Assembly (NCBI GenBank): GCA_003223995.1
Contig: QHYA01000083.1
Location: 1 to 7,826, forward strand
Length of the DNA stretch: 7,826 nt
Direction of reading: 5' to 3'
DNA from: Acidobacteriota bacterium
GTDB lineage: Bacteria; Acidobacteriota; Polarisedimenticolia; QHYA01
Positions 1 to 6,468 of this stretch are shown here, piece after piece. The notes below the pieces were generated by a model. The model worked only from the letters and a program-made list of their open reading frames with translations, ran no database searches and was not told the DNA's origin. The stretch's first letter is position 1. Every line of letters starts with the position of its first letter. The position numbers were made by a program, and so were the translations under genes.

Positions 1-29
1 TCATGAGGGCCTCGGCCAAGACGATTTCC

Positions 30-59
30 TTGACCCTCCGAAAACCCGCGTGCTAGTTT
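30..59 (+). promoter_or_regulatory. Candidate sigma70-like promoter before pta
   Basis: TTGACC at 30-35 matches five of six bases of the -35 consensus. After an 18-bp spacer comes TAGTTT at 54-59, a poor -10 (three of six), but it is preceded by TG at 51-52, the extended -10 arrangement. A transcript would start near 66 and leave a short leader before the GTG at 84. GGGAAG at 71-76 is a plausible ribosome binding site. The -10 match is weak and sigma factors of this organism are unknown, so this is tentative. Confidence 0.25.
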
Positions 60-63
60 TCGG
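38..63. promoter_or_regulatory. 8-bp perfect inverted repeat upstream of pta, operator-like
   Basis: CCGAAAAC at 38-45 and GTTTTCGG at 56-63 are exact reverse complements, separated by 10 bases. The repeat lies inside the candidate promoter spacer and -10 region, 20 bp before the first start codon. That position suits a dimeric repressor site. It could also be a stem-loop ending transcription from an upstream gene, but no T-run follows the stem. The first 83 bases hold no coding region I can support. Confidence 0.4.
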
Positions 64-83
64 CTCGTGCGGGAAGCTTCCGT

Positions 84-1085
84 GTGAACCTGTCGGAGCG
101 GCTCATCGAGCGCGCGCAAGCGCTGCGCCGGACGATCGTCCTGCCCGAGGCCGGGGACCCGAGAGTCCTGCATGCCGCCGCCATGCTGTCACGCGAGGCG
201 ATCGCTATCCCCCTGCTCGTGGGGGATCCTGACGAGGTGGCGCGATGCGCCGAGCGGGAGAAAATCGACCTTCACAACTTGCGGATCGTGGACCCGCTCC
301 GCAGTCAGGATCTCGGCCGCTATGAGGCGCTGCTCTCCGAGCGGCTGGGTCCCCGTGGGTCGGACCGCCAGGAGTGCGCGCGGCTCGCCCGCGACCCTCT
401 CTACCACGCTGCCGCCATGGTCCGTTCCGGAGACGCCGACGGATCGGTCGCCGGGGCGAGGCACACGACGGCCGAAACGCTGCGCGCGGCCCTGCAGGTC
501 GTCGGCCCCGCTCCTGGCGTCCAGCGCGTCAGCAGCTTCTTCGTCATGTCGGTTCCCGACTGTCCGCACGGTGAGCGGGGCAGCTTCATCTTCGCCGACT
601 CCGGTCTGATCGTCGATCCGGACGCCGAGGAGCTGGCCGAGATCGCCGCCGCCTCCGCCGCGAGCGCACGCCTGCTGCTGGAGGCGGAGCCGCGCGTGGC
701 GCTGCTGTCCTTCTCCACCCACGGCAGCGCCGAGCATCCGGCCGTCGAGAAGGTGCGGCGCGCTGACGAAATCCTCAAAACGCGCTACCCTGGGATCCTG
801 GCCGATGGAGAGCTCCAGGTGGACGCAGCCCTTGTGCCCGAGATCGCCGCCTCGAAGGCACCCTCCTCGCCGCTGAAAGGACGATCGAACGTCTTGATCT
901 TTCCGAATCTCGACGCGGGAAACATCGCCTACAAGCTCGTCGAGCGCCTCGCGAAGGCGCGAGCGCTCGGGCCGATCACGCAGGGACTCAGCCGACCCTG
1001 CAACGACCTGTCCCGAGGCTGCTCGGCGAGGGACATCATCGAGGTCTCCGCTATCACCGCCATCCAGGCGGCCGCGGGTCGCTGA
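84..1085 (+). CDS. pta: Phosphate acetyltransferase (Pta/Ptb family)
   Basis: This 333-residue protein should interconvert acetyl-CoA plus phosphate and acetyl phosphate plus CoA in the cytoplasm. It has the length of the short, single-domain Pta class, without the N-terminal regulatory domains of E. coli Pta. Family signatures are clear: VLPEAGDPRVLHAA near residues 19-33, a PNLDAGNIAYK segment at 274-284, and GPITQGLSRPCNDLSRGCS at 296-314. Ser310-Arg311 fall where the Methanosarcina enzyme has its catalytic Ser309-Arg310. The start is GTG at 84, behind GGGAAG at 71-76. No acetate kinase lies beside it. It instead heads a run of lipid and polyketide genes, with TTG of the next gene 3 nt after its stop. 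Other short-acyl substrates (butyryl or related) cannot be ruled out, since Pta and Ptb share the fold. Confidence 0.88.
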   Translation: MNLSERLIERAQALRRTIVLPEAGDPRVLHAAAMLSREAIAIPLLVGDPDEVARCAEREKIDLHNLRIVDPLRSQDLGRYEALLSERLGPRGSDRQECARLARDPLYHAAAMVRSGDADGSVAGARHTTAETLRAALQVVGPAPGVQRVSSFFVMSVPDCPHGERGSFIFADSGLIVDPDAEELAEIAAASAASARLLLEAEPRVALLSFSTHGSAEHPAVEKVRRADEILKTRYPGILADGELQVDAALVPEIAASKAPSSPLKGRSNVLIFPNLDAGNIAYKLVERLAKARALGPITQGLSRPCNDLSRGCSARDIIEVSAITAIQAAAGR

Positions 1086-1088
1086 GAA

Positions 1089-1769
1089 TTGAAACAGCAG
1101 ACCTGCGCGCTCATCCCCGCACTCAACGAAGGCGAAGGGATCGCCCGCATCGTGCGGGAGGTGCTCCCCCACGTGGACCGCGTCATCGTCGTCGACGACG
1201 GATCGACGGATGCTACCGCCTCTGCGGCAGAGAGGGCCGGAGCGGAGGTCATCCGGCACGCAAAGAACATGGGGAAGGGAACGGCGGTGCGCGCCGGCTT
1301 GAGAAGAGTGCTCGATCTCGGATACGAGTGGGTGCTTCTGATGGATGGCGATGGGCAGCACGACCCGCGGGACGTGCCGCGCATGCTCCGGGCCGCCCAG
1401 ATCGATTCCCCAGACATGGTCATCGGCCGGCGCGTCTGGGGCGAGGTTCCTGCCCGCCGGGCGCGATCCATCACCAACCGCATCGGCGCCCGCATCCTCA
1501 GCCGCTGGACCGGTCAGCACATCCTCGACTCGCAGTCGGGGTTCCGCCTCGTGCGGACCCGGGCGCTCGAAGGGATCCCGCTCACCTCGCGCCGCTTCGA
1601 GATCGAGACGGAGATGCCGATCAAGATGTGCCGCCGCGGCTGCCGCCTGGAGCAGGTCCCGATGCAGTCCGATGGGCAGGGTCCGGGACGTCCGAGCCAC
1701 CTGCGTCCCTTCCGGGATGTGGCGAGGATCTGCCTCCAGGCCCTGCGTTTCCATTACCTGAGTCGCTGA
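1089..1769 (+). CDS. Family 2 glycosyltransferase, DPM1/polyprenyl-phosphate glycosyltransferase-like
   Basis: This 226-residue GT-A fold enzyme should move a sugar from a nucleotide donor to a lipid or polyprenyl-phosphate acceptor. Visible motifs are PALNEGEGI (10-18), the nucleotide-binding VVDDGSTD (34-41), the metal-binding DGDGQHDP (86-93, DxD at 86-88), and DSQSGFRL (147-154) followed by FEIETEM (170-176). The last two are typical of the dolichol-phosphate-mannose-synthase-like branch. There is no C-terminal membrane segment, so the protein is probably soluble or peripheral. The TTG start lies 3 nt after the pta stop. It has no strong ribosome binding site, which suggests coupling to pta translation. 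The acceptor is unknown. The adjacent LpxL-like acyltransferase and sugar deacetylase favour a glycolipid or lipid-linked saccharide. Confidence 0.85.
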   Translation: MKQQTCALIPALNEGEGIARIVREVLPHVDRVIVVDDGSTDATASAAERAGAEVIRHAKNMGKGTAVRAGLRRVLDLGYEWVLLMDGDGQHDPRDVPRMLRAAQIDSPDMVIGRRVWGEVPARRARSITNRIGARILSRWTGQHILDSQSGFRLVRTRALEGIPLTSRRFEIETEMPIKMCRRGCRLEQVPMQSDGQGPGRPSHLRPFRDVARICLQALRFHYLSR

Positions 1770-1795
1770 CGATCCGAAGACGACGATCCGCAGAG

Positions 1796-2743
1796 ATGGT
1801 CGCCGCTGCCCGTCCTCTCCGGCAGAGAAGCTGGCGCGGGCATCGCCTGAACGGACACTTGACATTTCAGCTCGCCGCCGCCATCTGCCGGCCGATGCCG
1901 CGGCGGATCCTCTATGCTCTGGCCGGGCGGCTCGTGATGCCTCTGGCGGCAGCCTGTCTGGGGGAGGCGCGTCGCGCCGTGGAGTCGAACCTTTCGGTAC
2001 TCTTCCCTGGCTCAGGAGCGAAGAAGCTCCGCCGCCTGGCGCTGGAGACCTTCCGGCAGTTCGGCCTCGGCTTCGTCGATCTGCTCGAGGTCTCCGAGGG
2101 GGAGGGGAGCCTCGCGAGCGTAACCGCTCGTCTCGAGGAGCAGGGCCGGTCCGGGGAGCTGAGATCGATCGGCGCCGAGCACGGGGCCATCCTCGTGAGC
2201 CCTCATCTTGGTAACTGGGAGCTCGGCGCCGCAGCGCTCTCCGCCGAGGGACTGAACGTCAGCCTCGTTGCGCTCGCGGAGCAGGACCCGGTGGTGGATG
2301 AGTACCGCCGTGCGGCGCGCCGGAGGGCGGGGGTTGAGACGATCCCCGTAGGGACGAGCTTCGATTCGTTCCTTCGAGTGCGCCGCGCCCTGGCGGATGG
2401 GCGCATGGTCGCGATGCTGTGCGACCGGAATTTCGATGAGGACCGATGCTCCGTGGAGCTCCTCGGACATGCGGCGGAGTTTCTGAAGACTCCTGCGCTC
2501 CTCTCTGCGGTCAGCCGCGCCCCGATGCTGCCGGTCGCCTTCGTGCGCCTTCCGGACGGCCGCTACCGGATCCTCATGGGCGAGCCCGTTCAGGTCGGCC
2601 TCGACGGATCGGAGCAAGATCTCGCGCGGAGCATGAACCAGGTCGCCCGCTCCTTCGGCAGTTTCATCGGTTCGTTTCCGACGCAATGGTACAATTTCTA
2701 TCCTTACTGGCCCGAGAACCGCCTTCTTTCCCCCCGGGCATGA
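1796..2743 (+). CDS. LpxL/HtrB-family lipid acyltransferase
   Basis: This 315-residue protein belongs to the lysophospholipid/lipid A acyltransferase family, which transfers an acyl chain (often from ACP) to a lipid or glycolipid at the inner membrane. The catalytic HX4E motif is HLGNWE (His137, Glu142). Downstream come the family's MLCDRNFDEDR (207-217), an APMLPVAFVRLPDGRYRI segment (242-259) and the C-terminal PTQWYNFYPYWPENR (295-309). A hydrophobic stretch around 39-55 probably touches the membrane. ATG 1796 is the only in-frame ATG upstream of the conserved region apart from one deeper in the domain. An in-frame TTG at 1859 would give 294 residues, nearer the usual family length, and begins MTFQLAAAICRPMPRR. 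The true start is therefore uncertain. Its TGA overlaps the ATG of the deacetylase gene. The acceptor need not be lipid A: similar enzymes sit in aryl-polyene clusters. Confidence 0.85.
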   Translation: MVAAARPLRQRSWRGHRLNGHLTFQLAAAICRPMPRRILYALAGRLVMPLAAACLGEARRAVESNLSVLFPGSGAKKLRRLALETFRQFGLGFVDLLEVSEGEGSLASVTARLEEQGRSGELRSIGAEHGAILVSPHLGNWELGAAALSAEGLNVSLVALAEQDPVVDEYRRAARRRAGVETIPVGTSFDSFLRVRRALADGRMVAMLCDRNFDEDRCSVELLGHAAEFLKTPALLSAVSRAPMLPVAFVRLPDGRYRILMGEPVQVGLDGSEQDLARSMNQVARSFGSFIGSFPTQWYNFYPYWPENRLLSPRA

Positions 2744-3594
2744 TGGAAGCCTTCGTCCACGCTCTGACCATCGACCTCGAGGAGTGGCACGATATCTGCG
2801 GTGTCCCGGCGATCGAGAGCGACCGGCGTTCCCTTCCTTCCCGCCTGCGCGAGGACGCGCTGAGGCTTCTGGAGATGCTCGACAGACGGGGCTCGAGGGG
2901 GACCTTCTTCGTGCTCGGCCGCGTCGCCGAGACCTCTCCGAAGCTCGTCGAGGAGGTGGCCGCCTCGGGACATGAGATCGCCTCCCACGGCCACGAGCAC
3001 CGGATGGCGACCGAGACGGATGAGGCGGGTTTCGTCGCTGATCTGGATCGGGCCGCCCGCGTCCTCGAGGCGATCACGGGCACGCGTCCGCAGGGACACC
3101 GAGCGGCCGCCTGGTCGCTGGGGCGGGCGAAATTCGACGGACTGGCGGCCCTCGTCCGGCGAGGATACCGATACGATTCCTCGCTCGCCGCCGTGCGCCC
3201 GCTCGGCAGGCCCGATCTTCCCGCCACTCCCGTGCGGCTGACCACGCCGGCGGGGACAATCGAGGAATGGCCCCCGCTGTCGGCCTCCTCGCCTCTGGGG
3301 CGTTACCCGGTCGGGTTCGCTCTGGGACTGAGGCTTCTTCCGAACCGCGTGATCCTGAAGCACCTGAGCCGGATGGCGGAGCAAGGCCGCAGGGCCGTGC
3401 TCGCTGTGCACCCCTGGGAGCTGGACCCCGACCCGCCCCGATATCGCCTTCCTCTCGGGCTTCACATCGCCCATTACGCCGGACTCGGGGGAATGCGGGA
3501 CAAACTGGACGACCTGCTGCGCCACGTGAAGCTGGAGAGAATCGACCGGCTGGCGTTGCCGGAGCCCCTCGGGACTGTTCCAACCGATGACTGA
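2740..3594 (+). CDS. Polysaccharide deacetylase, NodB fold, PEP-CTERM-locus/DUF3473-like
   Basis: This 284-residue NodB-type hydrolase is predicted to remove N-acetyl (or similar) groups from a sugar. It begins with ALTIDLEEWHD (8-18). Asp12 is the expected acidic residue, and the D-x-E-[DE]-W pattern replaces the usual TFDD, as is typical of the PEP-CTERM-locus subfamily. The zinc-binding motif is SHGHEH (82-87, His83 and His87), then GHRAAAWS (119-126) in place of RAPxW, and RYDSS (144-148). The C-terminal HPWELDPDPPRY (224-235) with HYAGLGGMRDKLDDLL (245-260) is the DUF3473-type tail. No signal peptide is visible, so it probably acts in the cytoplasm or on the inner leaflet. ATG 2740 overlaps the previous stop (ATGA); a second ATG follows at 2743. 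No PEP-CTERM or exosortase gene is in the window. Confidence 0.85.
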   Translation: MMEAFVHALTIDLEEWHDICGVPAIESDRRSLPSRLREDALRLLEMLDRRGSRGTFFVLGRVAETSPKLVEEVAASGHEIASHGHEHRMATETDEAGFVADLDRAARVLEAITGTRPQGHRAAAWSLGRAKFDGLAALVRRGYRYDSSLAAVRPLGRPDLPATPVRLTTPAGTIEEWPPLSASSPLGRYPVGFALGLRLLPNRVILKHLSRMAEQGRRAVLAVHPWELDPDPPRYRLPLGLHIAHYAGLGGMRDKLDDLLRHVKLERIDRLALPEPLGTVPTDD

Positions 3595-4439
3595 GAATGT
3601 GTTCCTCTTTCCCGGCCAGCTTTCCGAAGGCATCGGCATGGGCGTCCGGCTGCTGGAGCGATCGCCCAGCGCGCGGGAGACCATCGAGGAGGCCTCGGAA
3701 GCCGCCGGGATGGACCTCCCTCGGCGTCTCGATGGGACTGTATTCTGCTGCCGTGGCGGCCGGAGCTGTCCGTCTCGGCGAAGGGATCGCACTGCTGCGC
3801 GAAGTGGATCGCGCCGGCCGGGAACTCTTTCGAGGCCGCCGGCACGGAATGGCCCTGGTCGTCGGCCTGCGTCCGGATTCGGTGATGGCCTCGCTCGCTG
3901 ATCTGATGCGCTCCGGGCGGATCGAGATCTCCAACGTGAACTCTGCCGCCCAGGTGGTTCTCGCCGGCGTCTCCGAAGCGCTGGACGAGGCCGTCGGTCG
4001 TCTCGCGGGCCGTGCGCTGCGCTCCGAAAGACTTCCGATGAGCCGTCCCTATCACACAGCCTTCATGGAGCCTGTCGCCCGAAAGGTGGCGCTCCTTTGC
4101 GAAAGTCTGCCGGTGCGCGACCCGCTCTGGCCGATCGTTTACCATCACGACGGGCGGCTCGTGCACAGGGGGGAGGAGCTGAGGCCGCTTCTTTCCCGGC
4201 AACTGTGCGAGAGGTGCGATTTCCCGCGCGCCATCCTGTCTCTTCCGCGCCGGCCCGATCGCCTCTTCATCGAGGTCGGTCCCGGCGCGGTGCTCGCAAG
4301 GCTGCTGCGGTGGATCAACCGGGACGCGGAGGCAGTCGCAGTCGAGGACCCGGCTGCCCGTGAACGGGTGGAGAGCCTGCTCGGGATTCAAAGGGTCGAG
4401 CAGAAGGCCGACAGTCGGATCGCGGGCCAGTCGTCGTGA
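3587..4439 (+). pseudogene. FabD-like malonyl/acyl-CoA:ACP acyltransferase with internal deletion and frameshift
   Basis: An intact gene would load an acyl unit from CoA onto the ACP. The first 44 codons (3587-3718), from MTENVFLFPGQ to EEASEAAGMDL, align without a gap to E. coli FabD 1-44. That frame then turns into non-homologous residues and stops at 3901. Homology resumes in the next frame at about 3717-3720: GVSMGLYSAAVAAGA, with the nucleophile Ser codon at 3729, NSAAQVVLAG, then RPYHTAFMEP with catalytic His at 4053. It ends with EVGPGAVLARLL and a TGA at 4437. Ser-to-His spacing is 108 residues, against 109 in FabD. About 43 residues (net about 131 nt) before the serine are missing, so no full-length enzyme can be made. 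The 5' end overlaps the deacetylase gene by 8 nt and the 3' end overlaps the SDR by 4 nt. A sequencing or assembly deletion is a real alternative. Confidence 0.8.
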
Positions 4440-5176
4440 CTGGACAGACCGCTATCGTCACGGGAGGATCGCGCGGGATCGGTCGCGCCACGGTGGAGCT
4501 GCTTGCTTCCGAGGGGGTTGCGGTCCACTTCGGTTTCCGCAGCCGTGCTGATGCGGCCGCCGAGGTCGAAGCGGTTGTGGCGGCGTCCGGGGGAAGGGCC
4601 CGGGCCCATGCGGTGGATGTGGCGGACCGCCAGTCGGTCGCCGCCCTCTTTGCCGAGGTACTGCGCGTGGAAGGACGGCTGGATATCCTCGTCCATTCCG
4701 CCGGGATCAGCCGAGACCGGCTCTTTGCCCTGATGCCCGACTCCGACTGGCGTGAGGTGCTCCAGGTGAACCTCGACGGCGCATACCATGTCCTCAAGGA
4801 GGGGCTGCGCCCGATGCTTTCCGCTCGCAGAGGCGGGGTCGTGCTGGTGGCTTCGGCGAGCGGATCCGGAGGGGGCCGGCCAGGCCAGACGGCCTACGCG
4901 GCCTCCAAGGGAGGGCTCGTTGCCCTGACCCGGACCTTGGCACGCGAGGCAGCCCGTTTCGGCGTGCGTGTCAACGCCGTCGCGCCGGGTCTCATCGACA
5001 CCGACATGACCGCCTCGCTGCCGGAGAAGCAGCGCAGCGGGATCCTTTCGGCCTCCGCTCTCGGACGCGCCGGCAGGCCCGAGGAGGTCGCCCAGGTGAT
5101 CACGTTCCTGGCCAGCGGGGAGGCCTCTTATGTCACCGGCCAGGTGTGGTCCGTGGACGGCGGCCTGAGTTTCTGA
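4436..5176 (+). CDS. 3-oxoacyl-ACP reductase, FabG-like short-chain dehydrogenase
   Basis: This 246-residue classical SDR is predicted to reduce a beta-ketoacyl-ACP to the 3-hydroxyacyl-ACP with NAD(P)H. The cofactor motif TGGSRGIG is at 9-16, with DV at 61-62 and HSAG (87-90) in place of the usual NNAG. The catalytic residues are Asn112 (VNLDG), Ser140 (VASASG), Tyr154 and Lys158 (YAASK). The tail SYVTGQVWSVDGG (231-243) is the FabG signature end. Arg13 in the glycine-rich loop suggests NADPH. The Ser-Tyr spacing is one residue longer than in E. coli FabG. The GTG start overlaps the stop of the FabD-like gene by 4 nt (GTGA). Together with the nearby ACP and ketosynthases it forms a dissociated chain-elongation set. 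The gene symbol is withheld because a housekeeping fabG probably exists elsewhere. Confidence 0.88.
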   Translation: MTGQTAIVTGGSRGIGRATVELLASEGVAVHFGFRSRADAAAEVEAVVAASGGRARAHAVDVADRQSVAALFAEVLRVEGRLDILVHSAGISRDRLFALMPDSDWREVLQVNLDGAYHVLKEGLRPMLSARRGGVVLVASASGSGGGRPGQTAYAASKGGLVALTRTLAREAARFGVRVNAVAPGLIDTDMTASLPEKQRSGILSASALGRAGRPEEVAQVITFLASGEASYVTGQVWSVDGGLSF

Positions 5177-5341
5177 CCTCGGATCTCGTTCTTGGCGTGA
5201 CCGGCTGGGGCTTCTGCCCACTCCAGATCCTCCGTGCCCGTTCTTGGCGGCCTTCGTGGAAGACGTGCCGTGATTTCATGTATCATCGGTCTCGAGGCGG
5301 TCGGTTGAAACCGTCGTCGGGGAGGGCGGAATCCGGCGCTC
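5177..5341. promoter_or_regulatory. Intergenic region with 11-bp direct repeat and small palindrome
   Basis: No gene is visible in this 165-bp gap, the largest in the cluster, between the ketoreductase and the ACP. It contains CGTTCTTGGCG twice as a direct repeat (5187-5197 and 5239-5249, start-to-start 52 bp), and an operator-like palindrome CGGTT-GA-AACCG at 5302-5313. GGAGG at 5321-5325 and GGCGGA at 5325-5330 lie somewhat far upstream of the ACP start at 5342. The gap breaks the otherwise coupled gene order, so a separate promoter for the ACP-lipoprotein-ketosynthase block is plausible. No convincing -35/-10 pair was found. Confidence 0.3.
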
Positions 5342-5638
5342 ATGACCGAGGAAGCGAAGCTGGCGGACGAGGTCAAGGCGCTGATCATCCGGCGCCTGAA
5401 GCTGGAAAATCTCCGGCCGGCTGACATAGCCGACGAGGCGCCGCTGTTCACGACCAGCGACGGGGGGACGGGAGGGATGGGCCTCGATTCGATAGACGCC
5501 CTGGAGCTGGTCCTCGGAGTGGAACAGAGCTTCGGCGTGAGGATCGAGGACGAGGAGGAGGCGGCCCGCGCCTTCGCCTCTGTCAGCTCCCTCTGCCGGT
5601 TCATCCGGACGCATCAAGCGGCCTCCAAGAGATCTTGA
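5342..5638 (+). CDS. Acyl carrier protein
   Basis: This 98-residue acidic, helical protein should carry the growing acyl chain on a 4'-phosphopantetheine arm. The attachment motif is GLDSIDALEL (47-56), with Ser50 as the modified residue. A downstream VEQSFGVRIEDEEEA helix-loop matches ACP helix III regions. It is longer than primary-metabolism ACPs (about 78 residues). The excess includes a Gly/Thr-rich loop (TTSDGGTGGMG, 37-47) just before the serine and a basic tail (HQAASKRS). DSI instead of the common DSL and the longer loop are more usual in ACPs dedicated to secondary pathways. Its stop overlaps the TTG start of the next gene (TTGA), indicating translational coupling. It is the natural partner of the surrounding ketosynthases and ketoreductase. 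Confidence 0.88.
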   Translation: MTEEAKLADEVKALIIRRLKLENLRPADIADEAPLFTTSDGGTGGMGLDSIDALELVLGVEQSFGVRIEDEEEAARAFASVSSLCRFIRTHQAASKRS

Positions 5639-6312
5639 TCCTTCCAGAGCGGCTCCGGAGCGTTGTTCACGTCTTGCAGGCTCTCATCGCTGTCGGGGGG
5701 GCGCTCGCGCTGCTGCCCGCTTGCGGTCGAGGCCAGCCTGACTCCGGCGCCTCCACAGCCGCTGCAAGCCGGGCCGGCGACTCTCAGGCAGGGGACGAGA
5801 AGATCCACTGGTCCTACATCTCGCTTTCGGGAAAGAGCCCCATCGAAGCGACGGTCCTGCCGCTGCGCCATTTCAGGACTTACCTTCCCGTCGTGCCGGC
5901 GCCCCCGGCCACGGCACGTGACTACGACGAGCGGATGGCCATTCGCCAGACAGCTCTGAAGATGATCGAGAGCAAGAACGTGCGCTTTCTCAATTCCCTC
6001 AACGATGCGGTCGCGAAGCTCGATCCGGAAAAGGAATGGCAGGAGGGCTACGAAGCGTTCCTGAAGGCCGGTCGCGCGGAGGGAGGCTATCTTGGTCAGC
6101 TCGAGCGGGCCCACACGAGCGGGGAGATCTGCCCCCCCGGCGCATGCGGCGCCGACGCCCCCCGGCCGAAAGGATGCCCCCATACCCACAAGGCCAAGGC
6201 GCGCTGGGCCCCCGACGGTTCGCTGATGGGGGTGGATAAGCCCACATTCACGGACACGCCGCAGGAGCAGTTCGACGCCCTGATCGTGGATTTCACCTGC
6301 GGCAGGCATTGA
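5635..6312 (+). CDS. Predicted lipoprotein of unknown function
   Basis: I do not recognise a family. The 225-residue product starts with Arg6 and Arg8, a hydrophobic core (VLQALIAVGGALALL, 13-27) and a lipobox LPAC with Cys30, so it is probably exported and lipid-anchored. Pro at lipobox -2 is uncommon. A Ser/Ala/Gly-rich linker (31-54) leads to a folded region beginning HWSYISLSG (58-66). A charged helical section (about 94-160) follows. The tail has four cysteines (166, 171, 181, 222), possibly two disulfides, with a CPHTHK segment at 181-186. The TTG start overlaps the ACP stop by 4 nt, and AGAGA just upstream is a usable ribosome binding site. Its position between the ACP and the ketosynthases argues for a role in handling or transporting the pathway product, in the way lipoproteins act in aryl-polyene loci, but there is no sequence link to support this. 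Confidence 0.75.
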   Translation: MILPERLRSVVHVLQALIAVGGALALLPACGRGQPDSGASTAAASRAGDSQAGDEKIHWSYISLSGKSPIEATVLPLRHFRTYLPVVPAPPATARDYDERMAIRQTALKMIESKNVRFLNSLNDAVAKLDPEKEWQEGYEAFLKAGRAEGGYLGQLERAHTSGEICPPGACGADAPRPKGCPHTHKAKARWAPDGSLMGVDKPTFTDTPQEQFDALIVDFTCGRH

Positions 6313-6314
6313 CA

Positions 6315-6392
6315 GGCCGGCTGCCGCTCGCTCATCCTCCCCGCCGCGCTCCGATGCGCCGTCGCGTGCCCGGGATCTCCCGGCAGCCGGCC
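6315..6392. repeat. 12-bp perfect inverted repeat with a nested hairpin, downstream of the lipoprotein gene
   Basis: GGCCGGCTGCCG at 6315-6326 is the exact reverse complement of CGGCAGCCGGCC at 6381-6392, with 54 bases between. The left arm starts 3 nt after the lipoprotein stop. A competing local hairpin (TGCC/GGCA plus GGG/CCC with one bulged base, 6367-6385) overlaps the right arm, so two mutually exclusive folds are possible. No T-run follows, so it is not a standard intrinsic terminator. It could stabilise or attenuate the transcript before the ketosynthase gene, or be chance in GC-rich DNA. Nothing else is evident in the 160-bp gap 6313-6472. Confidence 0.35.
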
Positions 6393-6460
6393 GCCGCTGC
6401 ATCCCGCCCTGATGCCCTGCCCGCCGGTGAAGAATTGCCGATCGCGCGGCATCCTTCGGC

Positions 6461-6468
6461 GGAAAAGG
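6461..6468 (+). promoter_or_regulatory. Ribosome binding site of the ketosynthase gene
   Basis: GGAAAAGG ends 4 nt before the ATG at 6473. It is one of the better-formed start regions in the cluster and supports this start over any upstream alternative. It fits independent initiation after the 160-bp gap, unlike the coupled genes elsewhere. Confidence 0.5.

Noticed and set aside
1..50. Possible divergent minus-strand gene leaving the left edge
   Set aside because: The reverse frame is open but short, without a well-spaced start and ribosome binding site, and too small to recognise.
1328..1795. Upstream extension of the LpxL-like frame into the glycosyltransferase gene
   Set aside because: The frame is open, but its residues there are out-of-frame glycosyltransferase sequence; the family homology begins only after about 1859.
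189..1865. Long open frame of 558 codons on the minus strand
   Set aside because: It runs antisense to the clear pta and glycosyltransferase genes. The translation is Arg/Gly/Asp-rich low-complexity text without motifs, as expected opposite GC-rich coding DNA.
2704..3792. Minus-strand open frame antisense to the deacetylase
   Set aside because: No recognisable domain; the + strand deacetylase has all its motifs in register, so this is a shadow of codon bias.
5204..5227. Possible terminator hairpin after the ketoreductase
   Set aside because: Only a short GGC/GCC inner and CTGG/CCAG outer stem with a four-base bulge, and no T-run.
5281..5286. TATCAT as a -10 box before the ACP
   Set aside because: No acceptable -35 element at 16-18 bp upstream; single hexamers are expected by chance.
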